Shown piece by piece: positions 46,489 to 54,731 of a DNA stretch of 57,109 bases. The position numbers and the translations under genes were made by a program. Every line of letters begins with the position of its first letter. Position 1 is the stretch's first letter. This stretch comes from an uncultured Cellulosilyticum sp. (lineage in GTDB: Bacteria; Bacillota; Clostridia; Lachnospirales; Cellulosilyticaceae), in assembly GCA_934725855.1 (NCBI GenBank), contig CAKVCL010000022.1, forward strand, positions 1 to 57,109, read 5' to 3'. The notes under the pieces are model-generated. The model saw only the letters and a list, made by a program, of their open reading frames with translations. It ran no database searches and had not been told where the DNA came from.

Positions 46489-46525
46489 ACAAACATAATG
46501 TAACTATAGGAGAGGAGGTATAGTG

Positions 46526-46924
46526 ATGTTAGGAATAAAAAAACAGTTTATTAAAAATATGATTAAGTTAGAAGTGGTGGGGAATGCACCTGGAAAACTC
46601 CAAATATATGTTGCACAAATTAAGAAAATAGAGGATGAGTATAAGCATTATGAGTATTATGCAAAAAATGCTATTTCCCTATTAAATGGGGTGCAAGATC
46701 TAGACGTAGATTATGATAAGGGGATCATTAATATTAAATATGATGTAACAAAAACAAATGCACAACAGGTTTATAAGTGGCTTCAAGTGATTGTAGATAT
46801 TGGGATAGACTATTATGATGAACTTAAGGTTATTTGGGAAAAAGATGAAGATGAGGATCAAAAGGTAGAAGAGATCTGGCAACGTATGAGAACTGTTTTA
46901 ACTAAAGCGTTAGCAAAAATATAG
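46526..46924 (+). CDS. HMA-like (heavy-metal-associated fold) small protein
   Basis: This small soluble protein (132 aa) has a central ferredoxin-like pattern: strand KLEVVGNAPGKLQIYV, helix YEYYAKNAISLLNGV, strand QDLDVDYDKGIINIKYD, helix NAQQVYKWLQVIVDIG. That resembles HMA_2-type domains of Firmicutes, but the metal-binding Cys pair is absent. The C-terminus is charged and helical (WEKDEDEDQKVEEIWQRM). ATG 46526 follows AGGAGG by 7 bases; a GTG at 46523 is closer. It probably belongs with the tocopherol-cyclase-like gene. Function is unknown. Confidence 0.65.
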   Translation: MLGIKKQFIKNMIKLEVVGNAPGKLQIYVAQIKKIEDEYKHYEYYAKNAISLLNGVQDLDVDYDKGIINIKYDVTKTNAQQVYKWLQVIVDIGIDYYDELKVIWEKDEDEDQKVEEIWQRMRTVLTKALAKI

Positions 46925-46945
46925 TGTAAGAAATTTATTTGATAG

Positions 46946-46974
46946 TTGTCAATCATTATCTTTTAACATAAAAT
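46946..46974 (+). promoter_or_regulatory. Candidate mtnN promoter
   Basis: TTGTCA (46946-46951) and TAAAAT (46969-46974) with a 17-base spacer lie 46 bases before the mtnN start. Confidence 0.5.
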
Positions 46975-47020
46975 TTAAGGTAGTATGTTATAGAGTACAA
47001 AAGTTAAAGGAGTATGTTAA

Positions 47021-47713
47021 ATGATTGGAATTATTGGCATAATGGATGAAGAGATTATTTCCATTAAGAGAAAAATGCAAGTTAACCAGCATATAAAAAT
47101 TGCAGGAATGCAGTATTATATTGGACTTATTGATGATAAAGAAGTTATAGCTGTAAAGTGCCATCAAGGAAAAGCAGGAGCGGCTATATGTACACAGATA
47201 TTAATTGATCAATTTAATGTAGAGTATATTATTAATGTAGGTGTAGCAGGTGGGTTAAATCCAGAGTTAAATATTGGTGATTGGGTGATTGCAAGCGATT
47301 GTACAAAAGTAGAAGGTGAGACTTTATTTGATGATAAAGAAATTGCTGCTAATGAATTTAAAACAGAAACTTATATTGAAATGAACCAAAAACTTATTAA
47401 AGTAACCGAAGAAGGGGTTAATTTACTTAGAGGCAATCAAAAGGTATTTATCGGCTATGTAGCAAGTGAAGACGAATTTGTATGTAGTATGAAAGTTCAA
47501 AAACATATTTATACCCCACATACAGCTTATTGTGCTGAAATGGAAGGTACTTCAATAGCCAATACTTGTTTTTGGAATCAGATTCCTTTTGTAATGGTAA
47601 GGATTATTTCAGATAAAGCGGATCAAAATCCAGACATGAACTTTGAAGACTTTGTAGATGAATCAGCTAGAAATACAAGTAGAGTGATTGAAAATATAGT
47701 GCGCCATATATAG
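47021..47713 (+). CDS. mtnN: 5'-methylthioadenosine/S-adenosylhomocysteine nucleosidase
   Basis: It cleaves the glycosidic bond of MTA and SAH, recycling adenine and the sulfur-containing sugar. The protein (230 aa) opens MIGIIGIMDEEI, with the catalytic Glu region, and has INVGVAGGLNPELNIGDWVIA, the ASEDEFVC region and AEMEGTSIANTC, the ribose-contacting motif of the family. The catalytic Asp lies in RIISDKAD near residue 197. RBS AAAGGAG precedes the ATG. It is probably a single gene with its own promoter. Confidence 0.95.
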   Translation: MIGIIGIMDEEIISIKRKMQVNQHIKIAGMQYYIGLIDDKEVIAVKCHQGKAGAAICTQILIDQFNVEYIINVGVAGGLNPELNIGDWVIASDCTKVEGETLFDDKEIAANEFKTETYIEMNQKLIKVTEEGVNLLRGNQKVFIGYVASEDEFVCSMKVQKHIYTPHTAYCAEMEGTSIANTCFWNQIPFVMVRIISDKADQNPDMNFEDFVDESARNTSRVIENIVRHI

Positions 47714-47844
47714 GAGCAAACCGTGATGAAAGATTAGGTGATTAATGTAGCAATTCTTTTATCATGGTTTATTTTTTTACACAATAACTTTCTAAAAAAA
47801 ATAAAATATGTTAAAATATAGAAAAATACAAAAGGGGGGATTGC

Positions 47845-48561
47845 ATGATTATCATTTTATTAGTTTTTCAGATCATTATAGTCGGACTAACAGTATTTAC
47901 AACACATATGATAGAACATAAATTTAAAACAATACAGAGAGGCTTAGAAATATATTATAGTAAAAGAGCCTACAAAACAAAAGCTAACATTGAATTTATT
48001 GAGTGTATTGTTAGTGAATATAAGAGGCTTTGTAGTGATACAGATGAAGAACCAGACTTGCCAAGTGCTATTAACATCAAATTACATAAAGAATGTATTG
48101 GCAGATTTTCATATGATTCTATTAAGAATATTGCTTTAAAAACAAGACATATGATGTGGGGCATTGTAGGACTTCAATGCTTAATTACTTGGATTAATAG
48201 AGGCTTTAATGAAAGATATACATTGGGAATGATATTTGGAAGTTTACTTATTACGATTATGATGTGTTTGTACGGAATAATTAAGGGAGTTACAGAAAAG
48301 GAAGAGATGCTTATTGATGAGATCACACATTATATAAAGAATGTATATCCGATTGAAGAAGTGAAAAAACAAAATAAAGAACTGACAGATCAAAAAACAT
48401 ATATGGAAAAAGAAAAAATTACAGAAGAAGATAGCAAGGAAAAAAATAGTCTAGAACAGATCAAAGAATGTAGTGATAGAACTGAAAAAGTATGCAAGGA
48501 AAGTGTTAAAGAGATTGGTTTAAGTGCAAATGATATAGCACAATTTTTGAAAAATTTATGA
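47845..48561 (+). CDS. Membrane protein of unknown function with charged C-terminal tail
   Basis: I recognise no family (238 aa). TM1 is near residues 2-22 (IIILLVFQIIIVGLTVFTTHM), two further hydrophobic segments lie near 107-122 and 130-152, then a hydrophilic, Lys/Glu-rich C-terminal half (about 155-238) that ends NDIAQFLKNL. An N-terminal loop (residues about 30-100) contains CIVSEYKRLCSDTDEEPDLP. The ribosome site is AAAGGGGGGA. A weak hairpin with seven T follows the stop at 48562-48588. It lies between mtnN and pgi, without an obvious partner. Confidence 0.7.
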   Translation: MIIILLVFQIIIVGLTVFTTHMIEHKFKTIQRGLEIYYSKRAYKTKANIEFIECIVSEYKRLCSDTDEEPDLPSAINIKLHKECIGRFSYDSIKNIALKTRHMMWGIVGLQCLITWINRGFNERYTLGMIFGSLLITIMMCLYGIIKGVTEKEEMLIDEITHYIKNVYPIEEVKKQNKELTDQKTYMEKEKITEEDSKEKNSLEQIKECSDRTEKVCKESVKEIGLSANDIAQFLKNL

Positions 48562-48588
48562 TAGAGGGCATATTGCTCTTATTTTTTT
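48562..48588 (+). terminator. Weak terminator after the membrane-protein gene
   Basis: A short stem (AGAG with CTCT plus GGC/GC) is followed by ATTTTTTT. The T-run is good, but the stem is poor. Confidence 0.4.
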
Positions 48589-48645
48589 AGTAAAAATATT
48601 GTTTTTGTAATAATATTGGGTATTTTATTCAGCGTAAGATTGAAC

Positions 48646-48651
48646 TATAAT
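48646..48651 (+). promoter_or_regulatory. -10 element of the pgi promoter
   Basis: A perfect TATAAT lies 53 bases before the pgi start; no good -35 box is found. Confidence 0.4.
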
Positions 48652-48703
48652 AGTACATGGTGAAAAAAGAAATTTAGCCTGTCGAAAACTAGGAGGTTTG
48701 GTA

Positions 48704-50050
48704 ATGAGTAAGATTACAATTGACTACTCTAAAACTGGAGTACAAACACATGAAGTAGAATATTTTAAAGAACAAATCGCTGTAGCACATAAAATGCTAC
48801 ATGAAAAAACTGGTGCCGGAAACGATTTCCTCGGTTGGGTAGACCTACCGGTTGATTATGATAAAGATGAATTTGCTCGTATTCAAAAAGCAGCAGATAA
48901 AATTAAATCTGACTCAGATGTATTAATTGTAATTGGTATTGGTGGTTCTTATCTTGGAGCTAGAGCTTGCGTTGATGCATTAAGTCATACATTTTATAAT
49001 GCAATTTCTAAAGAGCAACGTAAAACACCAGAAATTTATTATGTAGGAAATAATATTTCTGGAACTTATTTAAGCGATTTATTAGATGTTTGTGAAGGTA
49101 AAGACGTTAGTGTTAACGTTATTTCTAAATCTGGTACAACAACTGAACCAGCAATCGCATTCCGTGTATTCAAGAAATTCATGGAAGATAAATATGGTAA
49201 AACAGAAGCTAAAAATCGTATTTTTGCAACAACAGATAAAGCAAAAGGTGCGCTTCTTACATTGGCTAAAGAAGAAGGATATGAAACATTTGTTATTCCT
49301 GATGATGTAGGTGGACGTTTCTCAGTTCTTACAGCAGTAGGTCTTCTTCCAATTGCAGCAGCTGGAATTGATATTGCAGAACTGATGAGAGGTGCTGCAG
49401 ATGCTAGAAGTGAATATAGCAATGAAAATGTAGAAGAAAATGCTTGCTATCAATATGCAGCAGTTAGAAATGCACTTCTTAGAAAAGGTAAAACAACAGA
49501 AGTGATCGTAAACTACGAACCATGCTTACAATACTTTGGAGAATGGTGGAAACAATTATACGGAGAAAGTGAAGGAAAAGATGGTAAAGGTCTTTACCCA
49601 TCATCTGTTAACTTCTCAACAGATCTTCACTCATTAGGTCAATACATTCAAGATGGTCAAAGAATTTTATTCGAAACAGTTATTAATGTAGAAAATCCTA
49701 GAAAGAATGTGACACTTCAAGAAGAAGCAAGTGATTTAGATGGACTTAACTATTTAGCAGGAAAAACAATGGATTTTGTTAATAAACAGGCTTACCAAGG
49801 AACAATTCTTGCACACGTTGATGGTGGTGTACCAAACGTAGTCATCAACTTACCTCAAATTGATGCTTATAACATGGGTAACTTAATTTACTTCTTTGAA
49901 AAAGCTTGTGGTATTAGTGGATACTTATTAGGTGTCAATCCATTTAACCAACCAGGTGTTGAAGAATATAAGAAAAACATGTTTGCTTTACTTGGCAAAA
50001 AAGGTTTCGAAGCATTAAGAGAAACTCTATTAAAAAGACTTCAAAAATAA
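48704..50050 (+). CDS. pgi: Glucose-6-phosphate isomerase
   Basis: It interconverts glucose-6-phosphate and fructose-6-phosphate in glycolysis. The protein (448 aa) is of the shorter Firmicutes type. It has [18 protein letters not shown] and [18 protein letters not shown], the two substrate-phosphate loops, then [18 protein letters not shown] and the C-terminal [20 protein letters not shown] with the catalytic Lys/His region. ATG 48704 follows AGGAGG by 7 bases; an in-frame TTG at 48698 is too close. Codon use in this gene is biased to highly expressed choices, as with pyk. Confidence 0.97.
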   Translation: MSKITIDYSKTGVQTHEVEYFKEQIAVAHKMLHEKTGAGNDFLGWVDLPVDYDKDEFARIQKAADKIKSDSDVLIVIGIGGSYLGARACVDALSHTFYNAISKEQRKTPEIYYVGNNISGTYLSDLLDVCEGKDVSVNVISKSGTTTEPAIAFRVFKKFMEDKYGKTEAKNRIFATTDKAKGALLTLAKEEGYETFVIPDDVGGRFSVLTAVGLLPIAAAGIDIAELMRGAADARSEYSNENVEENACYQYAAVRNALLRKGKTTEVIVNYEPCLQYFGEWWKQLYGESEGKDGKGLYPSSVNFSTDLHSLGQYIQDGQRILFETVINVENPRKNVTLQEEASDLDGLNYLAGKTMDFVNKQAYQGTILAHVDGGVPNVVINLPQIDAYNMGNLIYFFEKACGISGYLLGVNPFNQPGVEEYKKNMFALLGKKGFEALRETLLKRLQK

Positions 50051-50067
50051 TAAAAGATAGTAAATGT

Positions 50068-50107
50068 AAAAAGAATTGGGTGTAAGGTTGCACCCAATTC
50101 TTTTTTT
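50068..50107 (+). terminator. Intrinsic terminator after pgi
   Basis: AAAAAGAATTGGGTG (50068-50082) pairs with CACCCAATTCTTTTT (50091-50105) and ends in seven T. Confidence 0.93.
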
Positions 50108-50129
50108 GAGAGATATGTAGAGGGTTTTC

Positions 50130-50138
50130 TGATATAAT
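50130..50138 (+). promoter_or_regulatory. Extended -10 promoter of niaR
   Basis: TGATATAAT (TGn plus perfect TATAAT) lies 37 bases before the niaR start. Confidence 0.6.
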
Positions 50139-50175
50139 ATAAAGAAAAATGAGTTAAGATAAGGAGCATAGAGTA

Positions 50176-50697
50176 ATGGATGGTGAACAAAGAAGAGAAG
50201 CTATTCTAAATCTATTACAGAATCAGAAAAAGCCAACCAGCGGTGCATATTTAGCACAGATATATAAAGTAAGTCGGCAAGTAGTGGTTCAAGATGTAGC
50301 ACTACTTAGAGCAAAAGGTAATGATATTTTGGCTACAGCAAGAGGGTATATACTAAATAAAGAAAGTAATATTGTACATCATCGAGTTGTTTTGGTGAAA
50401 CATACTGAGAGTCAAACAGAAGATGAGCTTAATACAATAGTAGACAATGGCGGCTGGATTAGAAATGTTATTATTTTACATCCGGTGTACGGTGAGCTTG
50501 TGGGAGACTTAGGTCTTAGAACGCGAAGAGATGTTAAAGAGTTTGTAGCTAAACTTAAAGATTCAAAGGCAAATCCACTATCTAAATTAACGGATGGCAT
50601 TCATATGCATACTATTGAGGCAAGTTGCGAGGAAGAATTAGACATTATAGAAGAAGAATTAAAAAATAAAGGATATATAGTAAAGACTGCTACATAA
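50176..50697 (+). CDS. niaR: NiaR-type transcriptional repressor of NAD metabolism (HTH plus 3H domain)
   Basis: This niacin-responsive repressor (173 aa) has an N-terminal winged helix (REAILNLLQNQKKPTSGAYLAQIYKVSRQVVVQDVALLRA) and a C-terminal 3H domain. The 3H histidines are visible in HHRVVLVKH, ILHPVYGELVGDLGLRTRRDV and DGIHMHTIEA, where a metal and nicotinate should bind. Relatives repress NAD synthesis or niacin uptake genes. No such gene is adjacent, so it acts elsewhere. RBS AAGGAGC precedes the ATG. A strong terminator overlaps its last codons. Confidence 0.92.
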   Translation: MDGEQRREAILNLLQNQKKPTSGAYLAQIYKVSRQVVVQDVALLRAKGNDILATARGYILNKESNIVHHRVVLVKHTESQTEDELNTIVDNGGWIRNVIILHPVYGELVGDLGLRTRRDVKEFVAKLKDSKANPLSKLTDGIHMHTIEASCEEELDIIEEELKNKGYIVKTAT

Positions 50698-50719
50698 AAA
50701 ATGTAGCAGTCTTTACTTT
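50682..50719 (+). terminator. Intrinsic terminator overlapping the niaR stop
   Basis: AAAGACTGCTACAT (50682-50695) pairs perfectly with ATGTAGCAGTCTTT (50701-50714), followed by ACTTTTTAA. The 5' arm covers the last codons of niaR. Confidence 0.88.
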
Positions 50720-50768
50720 TTAACGTGAAAGGAGTAAGTATATAAGGAAATATACAAGGAAATATACC

Positions 50769-51344
50769 TTAAGGATGGAGCTTATAATAGCGCCATAAAC
50801 AGTAATTGAAGCCTGAAGAAATGGTATCAGCCATTTTCATAACAAGAGACAGCCTAGTGTTTTGTAAAACTACCATATTCATTAAACTGCTGAAATTAAC
50901 AATACCTGTTATATGAAGGTGGCCAACAGGTGGAAGTTCTTTTTTGACTCCTGCGCCTGGTTTGATGGCACCTTCCCCTAAAGTAAGGCAACCTACGTTT
51001 TCAGAAGCGCCCAAACAAGCGTCTATAGCAATGGTTAGTGCATTAGGATGTGATTTAAATATATCTGCTAAATTTTCTTCAAGATTTTTAGCATGAACGG
51101 GATGATCTAATGTGCCGTATAGATAGACTTTTTCATAAGGAAGGTCTTGGAGCTTATAGCCTACTAATGGACCAAGGCTATCGCCAGTAGCTCGGTCTGT
51201 ACCAATACATATAATAACAAGTTCATGATTATGACTAGGTAGATAAGTTAAAAAGTAATTTAATAATTGCTCACAAAACAGGCTTAGATGATTTGTTTCA
51301 TTAATATTAATGTAAACAGGTTTTGCGTGTAATTCAGTGTTCAT
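50769..51344 (-). CDS. yyaC: Spore protease YyaC family protein
   Basis: The protein (191 aa) belongs to the YyaC family, related to the germination protease GPR. It has the conserved CIGTDRATGDSLGPLVGYKL, YGTLDHPVHAKNLEE, IAIDACLGASENVG and GAIKPGAGVKKELPPVG, the last being the most diagnostic. Its substrate is not established. On the minus strand AAAGTGGTGAGAAA precedes the ATG, a modest site. It is convergent with niaR. In Bacillus yyaC lies near the replication origin, in line with other origin-proximal genes here. Confidence 0.92.
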   Translation of the reverse strand: MNTELHAKPVYININETNHLSLFCEQLLNYFLTYLPSHNHELVIICIGTDRATGDSLGPLVGYKLQDLPYEKVYLYGTLDHPVHAKNLEENLADIFKSHPNALTIAIDACLGASENVGCLTLGEGAIKPGAGVKKELPPVGHLHITGIVNFSSLMNMVVLQNTRLSLVMKMADTISSGFNYCLWRYYKLHP

Positions 51345-51663
51345 TTTCTCACCACTTTCTTAGTCTAGTATTAGGGTTTCCAATTATTTACCTATTTATT
51401 TACAATTATTTAGAAAAACCTCTTACAGTTAATGGTAAAAAATCTATGGGTAAAAAATTCAAATATAAATAATAAAAATTCAAAAACCGATTTTATAGTT
51501 TGGTATAAATATATTTTAAAGAATAGAATTACCAAAAAAAGTAAAAAAACAGAATAAAAGCACAATAAAAAAATAGATTTCATCGACACTAAAGATTAAA
51601 AAATGAAAGCATAGTATAGTATGCTAATGAAAATGGATAAAATTGGAAAGGGGTATACTATAT
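51345..51663. other. AT-rich gap between divergent genes yyaC and LysM gene
   Basis: This roughly 320-base stretch is very AT-rich. It contains a direct repeat (AAAATTCAAA near 51447 and 51477) and an 18-base symmetrical element AGCATA-GTATAG-TATGCT (51608-51625) shortly before the LysM gene. I see no gene, no clear sigma-A promoter and no hairpin terminator. Sporulation-type promoters may lie here but I cannot assign one. Confidence 0.4.
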
Positions 51664-53007
51664 ATGGGAAAGGTAAACTATAGACCAAAGAAAAATCAAG
51701 GAAAATATGAAGCTAGAAAAGAGAGCATTATACAACAAGATACAAAAACAACTTATGACGAAGAAGAATTGCAGTTTAAAGAGGCTCATGAGGAAGAAAT
51801 AAAAAGCAATTTAGATGAAACACCTAAAATACCAGTGGTCAGTAATAAGAAAAATCAAAGCAAGCTCGATAACATCAAAGTTATTGGAGATTTAGAATGT
51901 ACATATCATGTATATATTGAGGATTATGCATATACATATATTTACCAATTAGCGGCAACTGATCTAACAAAAGAGATTTCAGCTGCACTAATTGGAGAGA
52001 TTTTTGCAGATAGTAAAGAAGTGATTGTTAGAGCTGTTATACCAGTTGATATGGATAAGCTTTCTGAGGAAGCTGAATGGATTGATATGAATGTAATGGA
52101 AGAAGTAGAAAATCAAAGAAAGTCTTATTTTGCTGATCAAAATATAATTGGTTGGATGCATATGCAACCTGGATATGGTACCATGCTAACGATGAAGGAA
52201 CTAAGAGAACATCAAAGTGTCTTTGAAGGGTGTGGAACGGTATGTATGTTAGTGGATGCAATTAATAAGATTGAAACTATATTTGTTTATGAGGAAGATG
52301 AACTAAGAGAGCAAAGCGGTTATTGTATGTATTATGAAAGAAATGAAGAAATGCAACAATTTATGTTAGATCATCCTTCTGTATCTGGGGTCAAAGAAGA
52401 AATGAAGGATAATGTAGTTAATCAATTTAGAGAAATTGGGAAAATTAGAAAAGCAGAATATACACAGCGTAAAAATTTAAATTTAACAGTTATGGCAGCC
52501 AGTATTATATTAATAGCATTAACTGCAGTTATTGTAAAAATGAACGATAATAAATCTTATGTAGATGTGCTATCAGGCGATATGGAAAAAGCAAAATCTA
52601 ATACTTTAGCGTTTATAGAAGATGAAAAGAATGAAAATACTTTAGAAGATAATAAAGCATTACAAGAACAATTGATGCAAACGAAAAATGATGCTGTGGG
52701 ATTAGAAAAGACAGAGTCAATTGATGCAAATGGAGAAAAGGCAGAGCAAAATAATGAAATAGAAAGCCAAAGCGAAAATTTAGTCATAACAAATGAAAAT
52801 GAAGAAGATAGTAATAAAGAAGTAGCTGATGATGGTAAATCAGAATCAGACTATACAATTTACAAGGTGGAAGGTGGAGATACTTTAGCTGATATATGCT
52901 ATAAACAATATGGAAGTGCCAAGCGATCTGTAGAAGTTGCTAAATTGAATGGGCTCACTAATACGAATCAACTTTTTGTTGGACAAGAATTAAAGATGCC
53001 AAAATAG
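51664..53007 (+). CDS. Membrane protein with degenerate JAMM/MPN domain and C-terminal LysM
   Basis: The protein (447 aa) begins with a basic, Gln/Glu-rich tail (1-75). Residues 78-225 resemble the JAMM/MPN fold: E104 in KEISAALIGEIF aligns with the conserved JAMM Glu, and GWMHMQPGYGTMLTMKEL aligns with the metal motif HSHPGYG..LS..D. Two ligands differ (Q168 for His, E179 for Asp), so peptidase activity is doubtful. A TM lies near 280-300, then a Glu/Asn-rich linker and a LysM domain (about 400-447: YKVEGGDTLADICYKQYG). The topology implies a cytoplasmic MPN-like domain and an outside peptidoglycan-binding LysM. ATG 51664 follows GGAAAGGGG; a TTG at 51643 overlaps it. Confidence 0.8.
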   Translation: MGKVNYRPKKNQGKYEARKESIIQQDTKTTYDEEELQFKEAHEEEIKSNLDETPKIPVVSNKKNQSKLDNIKVIGDLECTYHVYIEDYAYTYIYQLAATDLTKEISAALIGEIFADSKEVIVRAVIPVDMDKLSEEAEWIDMNVMEEVENQRKSYFADQNIIGWMHMQPGYGTMLTMKELREHQSVFEGCGTVCMLVDAINKIETIFVYEEDELREQSGYCMYYERNEEMQQFMLDHPSVSGVKEEMKDNVVNQFREIGKIRKAEYTQRKNLNLTVMAASIILIALTAVIVKMNDNKSYVDVLSGDMEKAKSNTLAFIEDEKNENTLEDNKALQEQLMQTKNDAVGLEKTESIDANGEKAEQNNEIESQSENLVITNENEEDSNKEVADDGKSESDYTIYKVEGGDTLADICYKQYGSAKRSVEVAKLNGLTNTNQLFVGQELKMPK

Positions 53008-53104
53008 AAATAAAAGAGAAAAACATCATATTTTTGTATAAATTTTTAAACAAAAGTTGTATTATATTTAAGTAGGCTATTTTGTATAACAGGAGGTTAT
53101 GAAC

Positions 53105-54568
53105 GTGAACAGAGGCCCGCTTAAATGCTTATTTGTATCAAGTGAAGTAGCACCTTTCGCAAAAACAGGTGGATTAGCGGATGTAGTAGGTGCATTACCT
53201 AAAAAACTTAGAGAACAAGGTGTTGATGCTCGTGTTGCAATGCCATATTATAGCAAAATGCAAAATCAGTTTTTTGAGCACGATGAACACTTTTTAACAA
53301 GTTATGATGTTTATTTAGGGTGGAGAGTGCAGGGAATAGGAGTTTATTTTGATGACTCTATATTACCAACCTACTTCCTAAAAAGTGATACTTATTTTTC
53401 TAGACCTGAATTATATGGCTATCAAGATGACTATGAACGCTTTGCTTTCTTTTGTAAGGGTGTATTAGAATTATTGCGCCACATTGATTTTATGCCAGAT
53501 ATTATTCATTGTAATGATTGGCAAACAGGTCCTTTGTGTTTGTTGTTAAAGGATATGTATAGCAAGGACACGTTTTATTCCAAGATCAAAACGGTATTTA
53601 CGATACATAACATAAAGTATCAAGGATTATTTGGGAGAGAAGCACTTAATGTATTGGAACTAAGTAATGACTATATGACATCTGAAAAAATAGAGTATCA
53701 TGGCGCAGTAAGTTATATGAAAGCTGGGCTACTATATTCAGATATTATTACAACAGTAAGCCCTACTTATGCAGAAGAGATTAAAACAAATGAATATGGA
53801 TGTGGTTTAGATCGATTACTTGGAGATAAGTTATATTATAAGATTGTAGGAATTTTAAATGGAATAGACTATGACATTTATAATCCTCAAAAAGATCCAC
53901 ATATTTATAAGAACTATACTTGGCGTTCTTTAAAACGTAAAGTAGAAAATAAAAAGCTCTTCCAAAAGGAGTATGGCTTAGAAGAAAAAGAAGATAGTAT
54001 GCTTATTGGTGTTGTATCAAGAATTACAGATCAAAAAGGGTTTGATCTAATGAAAGATACAATTGAAGGCATGTGGGTAATGGATAAGATTATGCAACTT
54101 AATGTTCAGTTTGTTATACTAGGAACTGGTGAAAAAGAGTATGAGGATATGTTTAAACATTTTGCATATAAGTATCCAGATAGAGTAAAAGTATTTTTGA
54201 CCTTTAATGAACCACTTGCACAGAAAATTTATGCAGCAAGTGATGTATTTTTAATGCCTTCATTATTTGAACCTTGTGGATTAGGACAACTTATTGCTAT
54301 GAGATACGGAACTGTTCCTATTGTAAGAAAGACAGGAGGATTAAAGGACACAGTTATTCATTATAATAAAGAAACAAAGCAAGGAACAGGCTTTGAATTT
54401 GAAGAATGTTCAGGGTACTGGATGTATAAAAAAATTGAAGAAGCCTACACATACTATAGTGAATATCCAGAAGAGTTTAGGCAAATGCAACTCACAGGAA
54501 TGAAAAAAGGTTTCTCCTGGGATGATGCAGCTAAAAAGTACTTAGAACTTTATGAATCTATGATATAA
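53105..54568 (+). CDS. glgA: Glycogen synthase
   Basis: It builds alpha-1,4-glucan from ADP-glucose in the cytoplasm (GT5 family). KCLFVSSEVAPFAKTGGLADVVGALP is the N-terminal signature with the KTGGL donor-site Lys, DIIHCNDWQTG and FTIHNIKYQGLFG follow, and the C-terminal half has LIGVVSRITDQKGFDL and the retaining motif LMPSLFEPCGLGQL. The length (487 aa) is normal. An ATG at 53099 lies only 2 bases from AGGAGG, whereas GTG 53105 is 8 bases away, so I prefer the GTG; the alternative adds two residues. No other glg genes are adjacent; a terminator follows. Confidence 0.94.
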   Translation: MNRGPLKCLFVSSEVAPFAKTGGLADVVGALPKKLREQGVDARVAMPYYSKMQNQFFEHDEHFLTSYDVYLGWRVQGIGVYFDDSILPTYFLKSDTYFSRPELYGYQDDYERFAFFCKGVLELLRHIDFMPDIIHCNDWQTGPLCLLLKDMYSKDTFYSKIKTVFTIHNIKYQGLFGREALNVLELSNDYMTSEKIEYHGAVSYMKAGLLYSDIITTVSPTYAEEIKTNEYGCGLDRLLGDKLYYKIVGILNGIDYDIYNPQKDPHIYKNYTWRSLKRKVENKKLFQKEYGLEEKEDSMLIGVVSRITDQKGFDLMKDTIEGMWVMDKIMQLNVQFVILGTGEKEYEDMFKHFAYKYPDRVKVFLTFNEPLAQKIYAASDVFLMPSLFEPCGLGQLIAMRYGTVPIVRKTGGLKDTVIHYNKETKQGTGFEFEECSGYWMYKKIEEAYTYYSEYPEEFRQMQLTGMKKGFSWDDAAKKYLELYESMI

Positions 54569-54588
54569 GACTATGACAATAGATAGAT

Positions 54589-54636
54589 AAAAAATGCCAA
54601 GATAATGAAAGATGATTATCTTGGCATTTTTTATTT
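54589..54636 (+). terminator. Intrinsic terminator after glgA
   Basis: AAAAAATGCCAAGATAAT (54589-54606) pairs perfectly with ATTATCTTGGCATTTTTT (54615-54632), followed by more T-rich sequence. Confidence 0.93.
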
Positions 54637-54731
54637 ATACTGCATAAAGAGAAATTTTTAAATCGTACTTTGAAATCTATAAAGTGTGTTGTATGATTAA
54701 TTGGATAGAGCGTTAGTTAGGAGGAAGTAAA

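Noticed and set aside
50735..50770. Short repeat AAGGAAATATAC in two copies
   Set aside because: It is only a 12-base tandem-like repeat between convergent genes, with no associated feature. It is probably chance or a minor duplication.
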